Assembly (NCBI RefSeq): GCF_001509485.1
Contig: NZ_LLZI01000222.1
Location: 1 to 64,000 of the forward strand
Direction of reading: 5' to 3'
Origin: Streptomyces sp. NRRL F-4489
GTDB lineage: Bacteria > Actinomycetota > Actinomycetes > Streptomycetales > Streptomycetaceae
DNA length: 64,000 nt
This document shows positions 35,807 to 44,336 of the stretch, piece after piece. The position numbers and the translations under genes were made by a program. The number at the start of each line of letters is the position of its first letter. Position 1 is the first letter of the stretch. Under the pieces are notes generated by a model. The model was not told the DNA's origin. It saw nothing but the letters and a program-made list of their open reading frames with translations, and made no database searches.

Positions 35807-36627
35807 GCGCCGCGACGGTGACGGCGGCCGCCGGGCGGCCCGCCGCCGACGAGGGCCGGATCGGCCTGCGGGCCAATCTCCGGCACATCGGCGCCCTGGC
35901 CCGGCGCAATCTGATGCAGATCAAGCACGACCCGGAGACGCTGTTCGACGCGCTGCTGATGCCGGTCGTCTTCATCCTGCTGTTCGTCTACGTCTTCGGC
36001 GGCGCGATCGCCGGGAACCAGCACTCCTACGTGCAGTATCTGGTGCCCGGCATGATGGCGATGATGGGCATGAACATCGCCATGGCGGTGGGCAGCGGCG
36101 TCAACGAGGACTTCCGCAAGGGCGTGATGGACCGCTTCCGGACGATGCCGATCGCCCGGTCCTCGGTCCTGATAGCCAAGATCGTGGTGGAGGTCGGCCG
36201 GATGCTGCTGGCCACCGCGATCCTGCTGGGCATGGGCCTGCTGCTGGGCCTGGAGATCCGCGGCTCGCTCGCGGCGCTGCTGGCGGCCGTCGCGCTGTCC
36301 ACGGTCTTCGGTGCCGCGCTGATGTGGATCTTCGTGCTGCTGGGGCTGAGCGTGCGGACGCCGCAGGCGGTGCAGGGCCTGGCGATGCTGGTGCTGATGC
36401 CGCTGCAGTTCGGCTCGTCGATCTTCGCGCCGACCGCGACGATGCCCGGCTGGCTGGCCGGCTTCACCGAGATCAACCCGCTCTCCAACCTCGCCGACGC
36501 GGCCCGCGCGCTGATCAACGGCCAGGGCGCGGTGGCCCATCCGGTGCTGGTCACGCTCGCCTGGACGGTCGCCATCACGGCCGTCACCATGCCGCTGGCG
36601 GTACGGAAGTTCCGCTCGAAGACCTGA
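35803..36627 (+). CDS. ABC-2 type exporter permease (DrrB-like)
   Basis: A 274-residue membrane protein with six spans of the ABC-2 family. The N-terminal cytoplasmic part has RRNLMQIKHDPETLFDALLM, a typical DrrB start, and a conserved FRTMPIARSSVLIAKIVVEV follows span 2. The end is GWLAGFTEINPLSNLADAAR. Its ATG overlaps the ATPase stop as ATGA. The stop codon lies in the left arm of a hairpin whose right arm contains the stop of the converging AfsR-like gene. Confidence 0.9.
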   Translation: MSAATVTAAAGRPAADEGRIGLRANLRHIGALARRNLMQIKHDPETLFDALLMPVVFILLFVYVFGGAIAGNQHSYVQYLVPGMMAMMGMNIAMAVGSGVNEDFRKGVMDRFRTMPIARSSVLIAKIVVEVGRMLLATAILLGMGLLLGLEIRGSLAALLAAVALSTVFGAALMWIFVLLGLSVRTPQAVQGLAMLVLMPLQFGSSIFAPTATMPGWLAGFTEINPLSNLADAARALINGQGAVAHPVLVTLAWTVAITAVTMPLAVRKFRSKT

Positions 36628-36648
36628 CGCGGCCGCCCGGCGCGTCAG
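36624..36648. terminator. Hairpin carrying both convergent stop codons
   Basis: CTGACGCG (36624-36631), nine bases, CGCGTCAG (36641-36648) pair perfectly. The left arm holds the permease TGA and the right arm the TGA of the AfsR-like gene on the other strand. With only 17 bases between the genes it is the only possible shared terminator. Confidence 0.5.
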
Positions 36649-39600
36649 AGGAGGGCGGCGGCCTCGTCCAGCGAGAGCCGGCCGCCCTCGGCCCGGGCCG
36701 CCTCGTAGTCCGGCCCGGCCAGCAGCTCCCGGATCGCCGCCTCGGTCCGCGTCCGGTCCTCGCGGACGATCCGCGGCGCCACCTGCGAGGGGCTCCGCAG
36801 CGCGTCGTAGGCGCCGACCAGCCGGGCCGCGTCCCGCGCGCCGGCCGCGCCGCGCACCGCCAGCAGCACCCGGGCACCGGTGAGCAGCTGCGTCACCGGC
36901 AGGTCCGGGGCGACCAGTTCGGCCAGCGGGTCGCGGGTCAGCGCCAGCGCCCGGCGCAGCCGCGGCAGCAGCTCCGGGCCGCCGGCGCCCTCGTCCACGT
37001 CCAGCGAGACCAGCGAGGCGTCCAGCAGCCCCAGGAAGAGGTCGGGGCCGCCCACCGCGAACGTCGCGCGCACCGCGAGGAGTTCGGCCCGCGCCTCCAC
37101 CGTGCGGCCGGCCAGCGCCAGCCCCATGGCGAGCGTCATGCGGGTGAACGCCACCGCGTCCCGGCCGCCGGTGCGGTCCTCCGCGTCGGCCAGCACCTCC
37201 CGCAGCATCCGCTCGCCCTCGTCCGCCCGGCCGGCCTCGATCAGTACGGCGCCCAGCCGGGCCCGCAGCAGCAGCGCCTGGCCGTACGCGCCCAGCTCCT
37301 CGGCGTGCACCATCGCGGCCCGGATGTCGCGGGCCGCGCCGTCGTAGTCGCCGCGCTTCTCGGCGGTCTCGGCGCGGCCGGCCAGCGCCTCGGCGGCGCC
37401 CCAGGCGTCGCCCAGCCGCAGGAAGAGGCCCAGCGCCTCGTCGGCGTCCCGGGCGGCCCGGTCCAGCCCGCCGGGGCGGTCGTTGCGGAGCTTGCCGCGC
37501 ATCTGGAGGACGTAGGCCAGCTCCCAGTCGTAGCCGAAGCGGCGGCAGGTGGCGACCGCGGCGTCGACCAGCCCGGCCAGCTCCTCCCACCGGCCGTTGA
37601 TCATCGCCGCGTAGTGCCACATCACCCCGGGGACCTTGCACAGCTGCGGCATCCCGCCCCGGTAGGCGGCCATCGCCCCGGCCAGCTCCTGCTGCGTCTC
37701 GGGGCTGCGCAGCGCGTCCAGGTCGCTGTCCTGGCTGGAGAGCGCCACCAGGCGGACCTCCCGGCGCGCCTCCAGCAGCTGCGCGGGGGGCATCGGCGGG
37801 GGTGCGTCGATGGGCCGCTCGTACAGGTCGGGGGCCGGCTCGACGGGGTGGGCGAAGGGGCTGGGGCCGAGCGCGGCGGCGGCCGGGGCCCAGGTGCGGG
37901 TGTCGCCGGTGTGGTCGCGCAGCGACCAGAACCACTGAAGGGAGAGCACCAGGCACAGCGCCTCCTGCTCGTCGCCGGCGGCCACCGCGCGGCGCAGCGC
38001 GGTGCGGAGGTTGTCGTGCTCCAGCTCCAGCCGGTCGATCGCCGCGCGCTGCCCGGCGCCGCGCAGCAACGGGTCGGTGGTGCGGGCCAGTTCGCGGTAG
38101 GCGACCAGGTGGCGGCGTTCGGCGGCGGCCCGCTCGCCGGCCTCGTCCAGCCGCTCCCCGGCGTACTCGGCGACGGTCTCCAGCAGGCGGTAGCGCATCT
38201 GCCCGCCGGTGCCGGCCGGGGCGGCCACCACCAGCGATTTGTCGACCAGCGAGCCGAGCAGCCCGGCGACCTCGTACGGGGCGACGCCGGCGCCGGCGCA
38301 GACCTCCTCGGCGGCGGCCAGGTCGCAGCCGCCGGCGAAGACCGACAGCCGCCGCAGGACGGCCCGTTCGGGCTCGCCGGTGAGGTCCCAGGACCAGTCC
38401 ACCACCGCGCGCAGGGTCTGCTGGCGGGGCAGCACCGTACGGCTGCCGCTGGTCAGCAGCCGGAAGCGGTCGTCGAGCCGGTCCGCGATCTGACGGGGCG
38501 TCATCATGCGGAGCCGGGCGGCGGCGAGTTCCAGGGCCAGCGGCAGACCGTCCAGCCGGCGGCAGATCTCCGCGCAGGCCGCGGCGGTCTCCGCGTCGGC
38601 ATCGGTCCGGAAACCGGGGCGGGCCGCGGCCCCGCGCTCGGCGAGCAGCCGCAGCGCGACCGGCTCGGGCAGCGGTCCCACCGGGCGCACCACCTCGCCC
38701 GGTACGGCCAGCGGCTCCCGGCTGGTGGCCAGCACCGTCACGCCCGGGCAGGCGGTCAGCAGCCGCTCGGCCAACTCGGCCGCGGCGCCGATGACATGCT
38801 CGCAGTTGTCCAGCACCAGCAGCATCCGGCGGCCGGCGCAGTGCTCGGCGAGCCGGGCGTGCGGATCGCGGGCGGTGGCGTCGGTGGCGGCCCGCAGCCC
38901 GTCGGCGGTGGAGCCGCGGACCACCGTCTCGCGCGCACCGAGCGCGGTCAGCACCGCCTCCGGGACGGTCCGCGGGTCGTCCACCGGGGCCAGCTCGGCC
39001 AGCCACACGCCGTGCGGCCAGGCGTCCGGGCGGGCCGCGGCGGCGCTCTCGGCGCCCTCCTGCGACAGCCGGGTCTTGCCGGCGCCGCCCGGCCCGAGCA
39101 GCGTCACCAGCCGGTGCGCGGCCAGGTCGGCGCGGAGCGCGGCCAGATCGCGCTCCCGCCCGACGAACGAGGTGAGCCGGGCCCGGAGGTTGCCGGGCCG
39201 GGCGGGGACGGGGGCGGCGACGCGCTCCGAGTGGTCGGAGTGGTTGGCAGCGGCGTACGCGGCCGGGACCGGGGCGTCCGCCCGCAGCAGCTCCGCGTGC
39301 AGGGCGCGCAGCTCCGGCCCGGGGTCGGCGCCCAGCCGCTCGGCGAGCCCGGCGCGGATGTCCTCGTACGCGGCGAGCGCCTCCGCGGACCGGCCGGCGG
39401 CCCGCAGGGCGCGCAGCCGCAGCGCCTGGAGGGGCTCGTCCAGCGGGTGGTCCTGGCAGAGCGCGGCCAGGGTGGGCAGCGCCCGGTCGGCCCGCCCCAG
39501 GGCGAGGTCGGCGGCGAGGCGGTGGCGCTGGGCGTCCAGCCGGCGGCTCTCGGCGCGGGCCGCCTCCGCCGCGGCGTCCGGCAGATCGGCCAGGGCGGGG

Positions 39601-40013
39601 CCGCGCCACAGGCCCAGCGCCTCGTCCAGCAGCGCCGCGGCCCGGGCCGGCTCGGCGGCGTCCAGCGCCCGGCCGCCCTCCGCCGCGAGCCGTTCGAAGC
39701 GGTACAGGTCCACCGCGTCCGGCTCGGCGCACAGCGCGTAGCCGCCGTCGGCGGAGGCGATCGCGGCGCGGCCCAGCGCCCGGCGCAGCCGCGCGATGAG
39801 CGCCTGGAGCGCGCCGGGCGCGTCGGCCGGCGGGTCCATCCCCCAGACGTCGGCGATCAGGACGTCAGCGGGCAGCGCCCGCCCGGGCCGCAGCGCGAGC
39901 GCGGCGAGCAGGGCGCGCAGCCGGGCGCCGCCGAGCGCGACGGGGGTGCCGTCGGCCCGGCCGGCCCGGGTGGTGCCGAGAATTCCGTAGCGCACCGGCC
40001 CATTGTCCGGCAC
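36645..40013 (-). CDS. AfsR/SARP-family regulator with NB-ARC-like ATPase
   Basis: A 1122-residue regulator. An OmpR-type winged helix (about 1-95, MPDNGPVRYGILG at the start) and a BTAD domain (about 100-245, with LWRGPALADLPD and LDEPLQALRLRALRAAGR) make the SARP module. An NB-ARC/AAA-like ATPase follows, with Walker A GPGGAGKTRL at 307-316 and LLVLDN near 398-403, then a long helical, TPR-like C-terminal half. GTG is the likely start, with GGGAG eight bases upstream. Such proteins activate genes by binding 11-bp-spaced repeats over the -35. A repeat of that geometry sits before the neighbouring ABC exporter, which may be a target. Confidence 0.9.
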   Translation of the reverse strand: MPDNGPVRYGILGTTRAGRADGTPVALGGARLRALLAALALRPGRALPADVLIADVWGMDPPADAPGALQALIARLRRALGRAAIASADGGYALCAEPDAVDLYRFERLAAEGGRALDAAEPARAAALLDEALGLWRGPALADLPDAAAEAARAESRRLDAQRHRLAADLALGRADRALPTLAALCQDHPLDEPLQALRLRALRAAGRSAEALAAYEDIRAGLAERLGADPGPELRALHAELLRADAPVPAAYAAANHSDHSERVAAPVPARPGNLRARLTSFVGRERDLAALRADLAAHRLVTLLGPGGAGKTRLSQEGAESAAAARPDAWPHGVWLAELAPVDDPRTVPEAVLTALGARETVVRGSTADGLRAATDATARDPHARLAEHCAGRRMLLVLDNCEHVIGAAAELAERLLTACPGVTVLATSREPLAVPGEVVRPVGPLPEPVALRLLAERGAAARPGFRTDADAETAAACAEICRRLDGLPLALELAAARLRMMTPRQIADRLDDRFRLLTSGSRTVLPRQQTLRAVVDWSWDLTGEPERAVLRRLSVFAGGCDLAAAEEVCAGAGVAPYEVAGLLGSLVDKSLVVAAPAGTGGQMRYRLLETVAEYAGERLDEAGERAAAERRHLVAYRELARTTDPLLRGAGQRAAIDRLELEHDNLRTALRRAVAAGDEQEALCLVLSLQWFWSLRDHTGDTRTWAPAAAALGPSPFAHPVEPAPDLYERPIDAPPPMPPAQLLEARREVRLVALSSQDSDLDALRSPETQQELAGAMAAYRGGMPQLCKVPGVMWHYAAMINGRWEELAGLVDAAVATCRRFGYDWELAYVLQMRGKLRNDRPGGLDRAARDADEALGLFLRLGDAWGAAEALAGRAETAEKRGDYDGAARDIRAAMVHAEELGAYGQALLLRARLGAVLIEAGRADEGERMLREVLADAEDRTGGRDAVAFTRMTLAMGLALAGRTVEARAELLAVRATFAVGGPDLFLGLLDASLVSLDVDEGAGGPELLPRLRRALALTRDPLAELVAPDLPVTQLLTGARVLLAVRGAAGARDAARLVGAYDALRSPSQVAPRIVREDRTRTEAAIRELLAGPDYEAARAEGGRLSLDEAAALL

Positions 40014-40096
40014 CGGCGGAACTCCCCGCGTACCGAGCGGCGTTTCCGGGTACGGGCGTATCCCGCCCCGCCGCCGACCCTGGGAGCCCCGCCGCG

Positions 40097-40885
40097 ATGA
40101 CCACCGCCCTGCCGCGCACCGACCGCCGGGTCAGCCCGGTCTTCCTGGCGCTCGTCGCCGCGCTCGCGGTCTCCGGCTGGGCCGTGTGGAGCGGCGCCCT
40201 GGCCGGGCACACCGGTGTCGCGGTGTTCCTGTTCGTGGTGTCCGGCTGGGTGGTGTCGCTGTGCCTGCACGAGTACGCGCACGCCCGCACCGCCCTGCAC
40301 GCCGGGGACCGCACGGTCGGCGCGAAGGGCTATCTCACGCTCAATCCGTTCGTCTACTCGCACGCCGTGCTGAGCGTGGTGCTGCCGGTGCTGTTCCTGC
40401 TGGTGGGCGGGATCGGGCTGCCGGGCGGCGCGGTGTTCATCGAGCGCGGCCGGATCCCGGGCCGGCTGCGGCACAGCCTGGTCTCGGCGGCCGGGCCGCT
40501 GGTCAACGCGGGGTGCGCGGTGCTGGTCAGCGCGCCGTTCTGGCTGGGCGCGCTGGACGGCGCGCCGGTCGCGTTCCGCGCCGCGCTGGCGTTCCTGGCG
40601 CTGCTCCAGGTGACCGCCGCGCTCCTCAATTCCCTGCCGGTGCCGGGCCTGGACGGCTACGGCGTACTGGAGCCGTGGCTGCCGGAGGGCGTGCGGCGGC
40701 AGGTGGCGCCGTTCGCGCCGTTCGGGCTGCTGGCGGTCTTCGGACTGCTGTGGGTGCCGGAGGTGAACGACGCGTTCTTCGGGCTGGTGCGGTCCGTGCT
40801 GGCGGGGCTGGACGTCCCGGCCCTGGACAGCTACGCGGGCCAGGAGCTGTTCCGCTTCTGGCAGGGCGGCGGGGCGGGGCTGTAG
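40097..40885 (+). CDS. Site-2-protease-like M50 family membrane protein
   Basis: A 262-residue membrane protein with about six spans. The zinc motif is present as SLCLHEYAHARTALHAGD (HExxH), and the third ligand region reads SLPVPGLDGYGVLEPWL in place of the usual NPxPPLDGG. LVSAAGPLVNAGCAVLV matches the AGPxxN segment of the family. It lacks PDZ and CBS domains, so it is a minimal S2P-like peptidase. The substrate is unknown; cleavage of anti-sigma factors or signal remnants is usual in the family. It is divergent from the AfsR-like gene with an 83-base gap. Ribosome site GGGAG. Confidence 0.83.
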   Translation: MTTALPRTDRRVSPVFLALVAALAVSGWAVWSGALAGHTGVAVFLFVVSGWVVSLCLHEYAHARTALHAGDRTVGAKGYLTLNPFVYSHAVLSVVLPVLFLLVGGIGLPGGAVFIERGRIPGRLRHSLVSAAGPLVNAGCAVLVSAPFWLGALDGAPVAFRAALAFLALLQVTAALLNSLPVPGLDGYGVLEPWLPEGVRRQVAPFAPFGLLAVFGLLWVPEVNDAFFGLVRSVLAGLDVPALDSYAGQELFRFWQGGGAGL

Positions 40886-40919
40886 CCGGGCCCGCCGGGA
40901 CGTCAGGGAGAGCCGGGGA

Positions 40920-41138
40920 TCAGCCGGAGGCGGCCGCGCGCCGCGCCTGGTCCAGCTTCGCCTTGCGGACGTAGAACCACGCCATGTTGCTGGAGATACC
41001 GGCCAGCAGCACCCAGACGATGCCGACGAAGCTGCCCTCGGCGAAGGACACCACCGCCGCGGCCACGGCGAGCACGCAGACGGCGAGGGCGAGGACGGCG
41101 AGGCGCCGGTCCGGTCCGGGCGGGGGCAGCGAGGGCAT
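40920..41138 (-). CDS. Small two-span membrane protein
   Basis: A 72-residue protein with two predicted membrane helices (LAVLALAVCVLAVAAAVVSF and GIVWVLLAGISSNMAWFYV) and a basic C-terminus, KAKLDQARRAA. The ATG has a good ribosome site, AGGAG. It converges on the M50 gene with a 34-base gap. I do not recognise a named family. Codon third positions are strongly GC, supporting that it is real. Confidence 0.7.
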   Translation of the reverse strand: MPSLPPPGPDRRLAVLALAVCVLAVAAAVVSFAEGSFVGIVWVLLAGISSNMAWFYVRKAKLDQARRAAASG

Positions 41139-41256
41139 GGGGCGGACTCCTGTCGGGTCGTACGGTCCCGTCCAGTGTCCCTTATGCCCGCGGCGCCCCC
41201 GCCGCCCCCTCCCCCGCTCCGGGTGCCCGGCCCGGTCCGGCGCCGGTCGGCCCGGC

Positions 41257-42006
41257 TCAGACGTCGGTGACCCGCAGACCGGCGTGCGCCTTGTAGCGGC
41301 GGTTGACCGAGATCAGGTTGGCGACCAGGGACTCGACCTGGTGGGCGTTGCGCAGCCGGCCCGCGAAGACCCCGCGCATCCCGGGGATGCGGGCGGTCAG
41401 CGCCTGGACGAGGTCGGTGTCCGCGCGGCGCTCGCCGAGCACCATCACATCGGTGTCGATCTCGGCGACCTCCGGGTCCTGGAGCAGGACGGCGGAGAGG
41501 TGGTGGAAGGCGGCGGTGACCCGGGACTCCGGCAGCAGCGCGGCGGCCTGCTCGGCGGCGCTGCCCTCCTCCGGCTTCAGCGCGTAGGCGCCCTTCTTGT
41601 CGAAGCCGAGCGGGTTGACGCAGTCGATGACGAGCTTGCCGGCCAGCTCCTCGCGCAGCGCCTGGAGGGTCTTGGCGTGGCCCTCCCACGGCACCGCGAC
41701 GATCACCGCGTCGCTGCGGCGGGCGCACTCGGCGTTGTCGGCGCCCTCGACGCCCAGGCCCAGTTCGGCGGCGGCGGCCTGCGCCCGCTCCTCGGCGCGG
41801 GAGCCGATGATCACCTTGTGGCCGGCCCGGGCGAACCGGTAGGCCAGCCCGCGGCCCTGGTCGCCGGTGCCGCCGAGGACGCCGATCACCAGAGCGGAGA
41901 CGTCGGGGAGGTCCCAGGGGTCCCGGGCGGCCGGCTTGGCGGCGGCGTCGGCCGGGGCGGCCGGCGGGGTCACGGGCGGGGTCGCAGCAGCGTCGGAAGT
42001 AGTCAT
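41257..42006 (-). CDS. npdG: F420-dependent NADP reductase
   Basis: A 249-residue Rossmann-fold enzyme exchanging hydride between coenzyme F420 and NADP. The nucleotide-binding start is VIGVLGGTGDQGRGLAYRFA with IIGSRAEER fixing NADP specificity; VIVAVPWEGHAKTL and NPLGFDKKGAY are family-typical. About 30 Ala/Pro-rich residues precede the domain. The ATG chosen is the first after a -10-like CAGTAT (seven bases before it) and lies beside an inverted repeat. In Streptomyces F420 serves lincosamide, tetracycline and other secondary pathways as well as general reductases. Confidence 0.9.
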   Translation of the reverse strand: MTTSDAAATPPVTPPAAPADAAAKPAARDPWDLPDVSALVIGVLGGTGDQGRGLAYRFARAGHKVIIGSRAEERAQAAAAELGLGVEGADNAECARRSDAVIVAVPWEGHAKTLQALREELAGKLVIDCVNPLGFDKKGAYALKPEEGSAAEQAAALLPESRVTAAFHHLSAVLLQDPEVAEIDTDVMVLGERRADTDLVQALTARIPGMRGVFAGRLRNAHQVESLVANLISVNRRYKAHAGLRVTDV

Positions 42007-42022
42007 GACAGCGATACTGTCA
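42006..42022. promoter_or_regulatory. Inverted repeat at the start of npdG
   Basis: TGACAG, CGATA, CTGTCA is a perfect 6+6 inverted repeat that begins on the first base of the npdG ATG and covers its -10-like CAGTAT. It may be a repressor site. The rest of the 216-bp gap to the next gene shows nothing clear. Confidence 0.4.
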
Positions 42023-42222
42023 CGCCCCGCTCCGGGGCCCGCGGCGCGGTCGTCCCGGGACACCGCCGCCGTGCGGAGCCGCCCCGCCCGCGCCCCCGCC
42101 CCGTTCGGCCCCACCGGGCCCCGGAATCCTTGACCCGCCACCCGCGCACATGCCTATGGTGACCGCGCTACCGGAGATCACCTGCCGGATTTCCCCAGCT
42201 CAGAGCCGCCCTTGGAGGCCCC

Positions 42223-43182
42223 GTGGCGCTCGCCGCCCCGCTGCACGGCGTCATCCCCCCGGTCTGCACCCCGCTCGACCCGCACGGCGAGGTGGACACC
42301 GCCTCGCTGACCCGCCTGGTCTGCCGGCTCCTCGACGCCGGCGTCCACGGCCTGGTGGCCCTCGGTTCGACCGGCGAGGCCGCGTACCTGACGAACCATC
42401 AGCGGGCGACCGCGCTGGAGACGGTGGTCACCGCCGCCGCCGGCCGGGTCCCGGTGCTGGCCGGCGTCCTGGACACCACCACCGCCCGCGTCCTGGAGCA
42501 CGCCCGCAGCGCCGCCGCGCTCGGCGCCGACGCCCTGGTCGCCACCGCCCCCTTCTGCACCCGCCCGCACCCCCGCGAGACCGCCGCCCACTTCCGCCAT
42601 CTGCGCACCGCCACCGGCCTGCCGCTGATCGCGTACGACATCCCGGCCGCCGTCCACAGCAAGCTGGCGCCCTCGCTGCTCCGCGAACTGGCCGAGGACG
42701 GCACGCTCTCCGGCGTCGCGGACGCCAGCGGCGACGACGGGTCGCTGCGCCGGCTGCTGGTCGCCCTCGGCGGCCGCACCGGCCGGAGCACCGGCCCGGC
42801 CCCCGGCTTCGCCGTCCTCGCCGGCTCCGAGCTGACCGCCGACGCGGCCCTGCTGGCGGGCGCGGACGGTATCGCCCCCGGCCTCGGCAACGTCGATCCG
42901 GCGGCCTACGTCCGGCTGTACGAGGCCGCGCGGACCGGCGACTGGCCCCGGGCCGCCGCCGAACAGGAACGGCTCGTCGCCCTGTACGCCCTGACCGGCA
43001 CCGGCCCGGAGGCCGATACGGGCCGCGGCTCCGCCGCCCTCGGCGGCTTCAAGGCCGCGCTGGAACTGCTCGGCGTGATCACCCGCCGGGACACCGCCGC
43101 CCCGCAGATCCCGCTCGGCGACGAGGCGGTCGCGGAAGTGGCCCGCCGACTCACGGACGCCGGCCTGCGCCCGTCCTCCTGA
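42223..43182 (+). CDS. DHDPS/NAL-family protein lacking the catalytic lysine
   Basis: A 319-residue TIM-barrel protein of the dihydrodipicolinate synthase/N-acetylneuraminate lyase family. The pyruvate-binding GSTGEAAYL and the tyrosine region LIAYDIPAAVH are kept. At the place of the Schiff-base lysine (family pattern GVKDxSGD) it reads GVADASGDD, with Ala166 encoded by GCG at 42718-42720. Without that lysine the normal aldolase chemistry should not work, so it may be a non-aldolase member or a binding protein. The dapA gene for lysine synthesis is therefore expected elsewhere. The start is GTG with TTGGAGG five bases before. Confidence 0.85.
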   Translation: MALAAPLHGVIPPVCTPLDPHGEVDTASLTRLVCRLLDAGVHGLVALGSTGEAAYLTNHQRATALETVVTAAAGRVPVLAGVLDTTTARVLEHARSAAALGADALVATAPFCTRPHPRETAAHFRHLRTATGLPLIAYDIPAAVHSKLAPSLLRELAEDGTLSGVADASGDDGSLRRLLVALGGRTGRSTGPAPGFAVLAGSELTADAALLAGADGIAPGLGNVDPAAYVRLYEAARTGDWPRAAAEQERLVALYALTGTGPEADTGRGSAALGGFKAALELLGVITRRDTAAPQIPLGDEAVAEVARRLTDAGLRPSS

Positions 43183-43298
43183 CCGCGCCCCTCGGGCCGT
43201 CCCCTGACCGCGCCCGGCGCATCCCGGGGCCGCCCGAACGGGTGACGCCCGGCCCGCCCGGCCCCGCGCGCCCCGCCGGTGCGGCAGCATGCCGCGCC

Positions 43299-43973
43299 AT
43301 GGATGCCGTACGCGTCGCCCTGCTGCGTGAAGTCCTCGACGGGACGGAGTGGATCGAGGCCACCCGCCGCTTCGCCGGTTCGCTGCGGACCGCCGTCACC
43401 CCGCACGGCGGCGGTCTGCTGCTGGTCGGCACCCCCGGCTACGAGCCCTGGCACCTGGCCGCCCACCTGGACGACGAGGCCGCCTGGTCGGGCCTGCCGG
43501 AACTGTCGCCGACCCTGGTCCGGCACCGGGTGCCCGGCACCGCGCCCGCGCACCTCGCGGTCGGCCTGGGCCGGCTCGCGGCGGCCGGACGCGGGGCGAC
43601 GCTGCTGGTCGTCCCCCGGGAGGCCCCGGACGCCGGCCTCCTGGACCGCGTCCACGACCCCCGCCGCAACGGCGCCACCGTCCTCGCCCTCGACTCCGGC
43701 GACCACGACCTGCACACCCTGGCCCACGACGCCCTGACCACCGCACCACCCCGGCCGGAAACCGCGGCCACCCCCGGGCCGCGGACGGGCCGGAAAGCCC
43801 CGGACACCCCCGCCCTCGACCCCGCCCCCGCCCTCGACCTGGACACCGCCCAGCACCTCGTCAGCGCCGCCGCCGGCGAGAACACCCACCCCACCTCCCG
43901 CCGCGGCCGCCTCCGCGACCGCCTGGCCCGCCTCGCCGAATCCCTGGCCGCCCCACCACCCCCGCGCTGGTGA
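43299..43973 (+). CDS. Conserved hypothetical protein
   Basis: A 224-residue soluble protein of unknown function. The N-terminal 150 residues look folded, alternating hydrophobic strands and helices (LLREVLDGTEWIEATRRF, GGGLLLVGTPGYEPWHLAAH, GATLLVVPREAPDAGLLDRV), with a GGGLLLVG segment but no complete Walker motif. Residues 150-185 are a Pro/Thr/Ala linker, and the end is a basic amphipathic helix, RGRLRDRLARLAESL. A short inverted repeat, GCGGCA-GCA-TGCCGC, lies just before the ATG. It follows the DHDPS-like gene by 116 bases. I do not recognise a family. Confidence 0.68.
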   Translation: MDAVRVALLREVLDGTEWIEATRRFAGSLRTAVTPHGGGLLLVGTPGYEPWHLAAHLDDEAAWSGLPELSPTLVRHRVPGTAPAHLAVGLGRLAAAGRGATLLVVPREAPDAGLLDRVHDPRRNGATVLALDSGDHDLHTLAHDALTTAPPRPETAATPGPRTGRKAPDTPALDPAPALDLDTAQHLVSAAAGENTHPTSRRGRLRDRLARLAESLAAPPPPRW

Positions 43974-44018
43974 CCGGCCCAGGACGCTTCCGGCGGACCG
44001 CCGACGAGGAAGAGCGAC

Positions 44019-44267
44019 CTACCCGGCGTCCCCGCCGTCCGCCCCCCGGCCGCCGCCCTTCCCCATGTCATGCCACTTGGGGTCGGTCTCCCACTGAAGA
44101 TTCCGCTCCCGGGCGGTCTCCATCGCGTGCGCCGCCTCTTCCCGGGACGCGTACGGGCCGAAACGATCGGCGGCCCGGCACTCGGGGCCCTCCTCGACCG
44201 TCTGATGCTTCAGGCAGTAGAACCACTCGCCCGGCTTGCCCACCGTCCGCCGCTTGAACAGCGCCAT
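44019..44267 (-). CDS. Small conserved actinobacterial protein divergent from map
   Basis: An 82-residue soluble protein. The core is [20 protein letters not shown] followed by [20 protein letters not shown], with one Cys/His group (CLKH) and a later Cys that could bind a metal. The pattern FGPYxSREEAxxA resembles short SPOR-like or sporadic actinobacterial proteins often located beside methionine aminopeptidase. The C-terminal 15 residues are Gly/Asp-rich. The start was set at the ATG with GGGAGG upstream; the longer reading frame is antisense to map and not credible. Its function is unknown. Confidence 0.75.
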   Translation of the reverse strand: MALFKRRTVGKPGEWFYCLKHQTVEEGPECRAADRFGPYASREEAAHAMETARERNLQWETDPKWHDMGKGGGRGADGGDAG

Positions 44268-44323
44268 CGCCGCCTCCCGCCTGAGGTGTTTCCGTGCCCC
44301 CATCCTGCCCGACGGCCCGCGGA

Positions 44324-44329
44324 TACACT
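44324..44329 (+). promoter_or_regulatory. -10 element (TACACT), leaderless start of map
   Basis: TACACT is followed by seven bases and the ATG of map, without a Shine-Dalgarno sequence. The 69-bp divergent gap to the small protein gene has no other clear signal. Confidence 0.6.
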
Positions 44330-44336
44330 CGCTGGC

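Noticed and set aside
35239..39732. 1497-codon minus-strand frame overlapping ABC and AfsR-like genes
   Set aside because: Translation is Arg/Gly/Pro-rich low complexity; it is the wrong frame of real genes in very GC-rich DNA where stops are rare.
36324..40100. 1258-codon plus-strand frame opposite the AfsR-like gene
   Set aside because: Antisense to a gene with clear SARP and ATPase motifs; composition shows no folded-protein pattern.
33742..42006. Secondary-metabolite cluster suggested by AfsR-like gene, DrrAB-like exporter and npdG
   Set aside because: No polyketide synthase, peptide synthetase or other core biosynthetic gene is present in the window.
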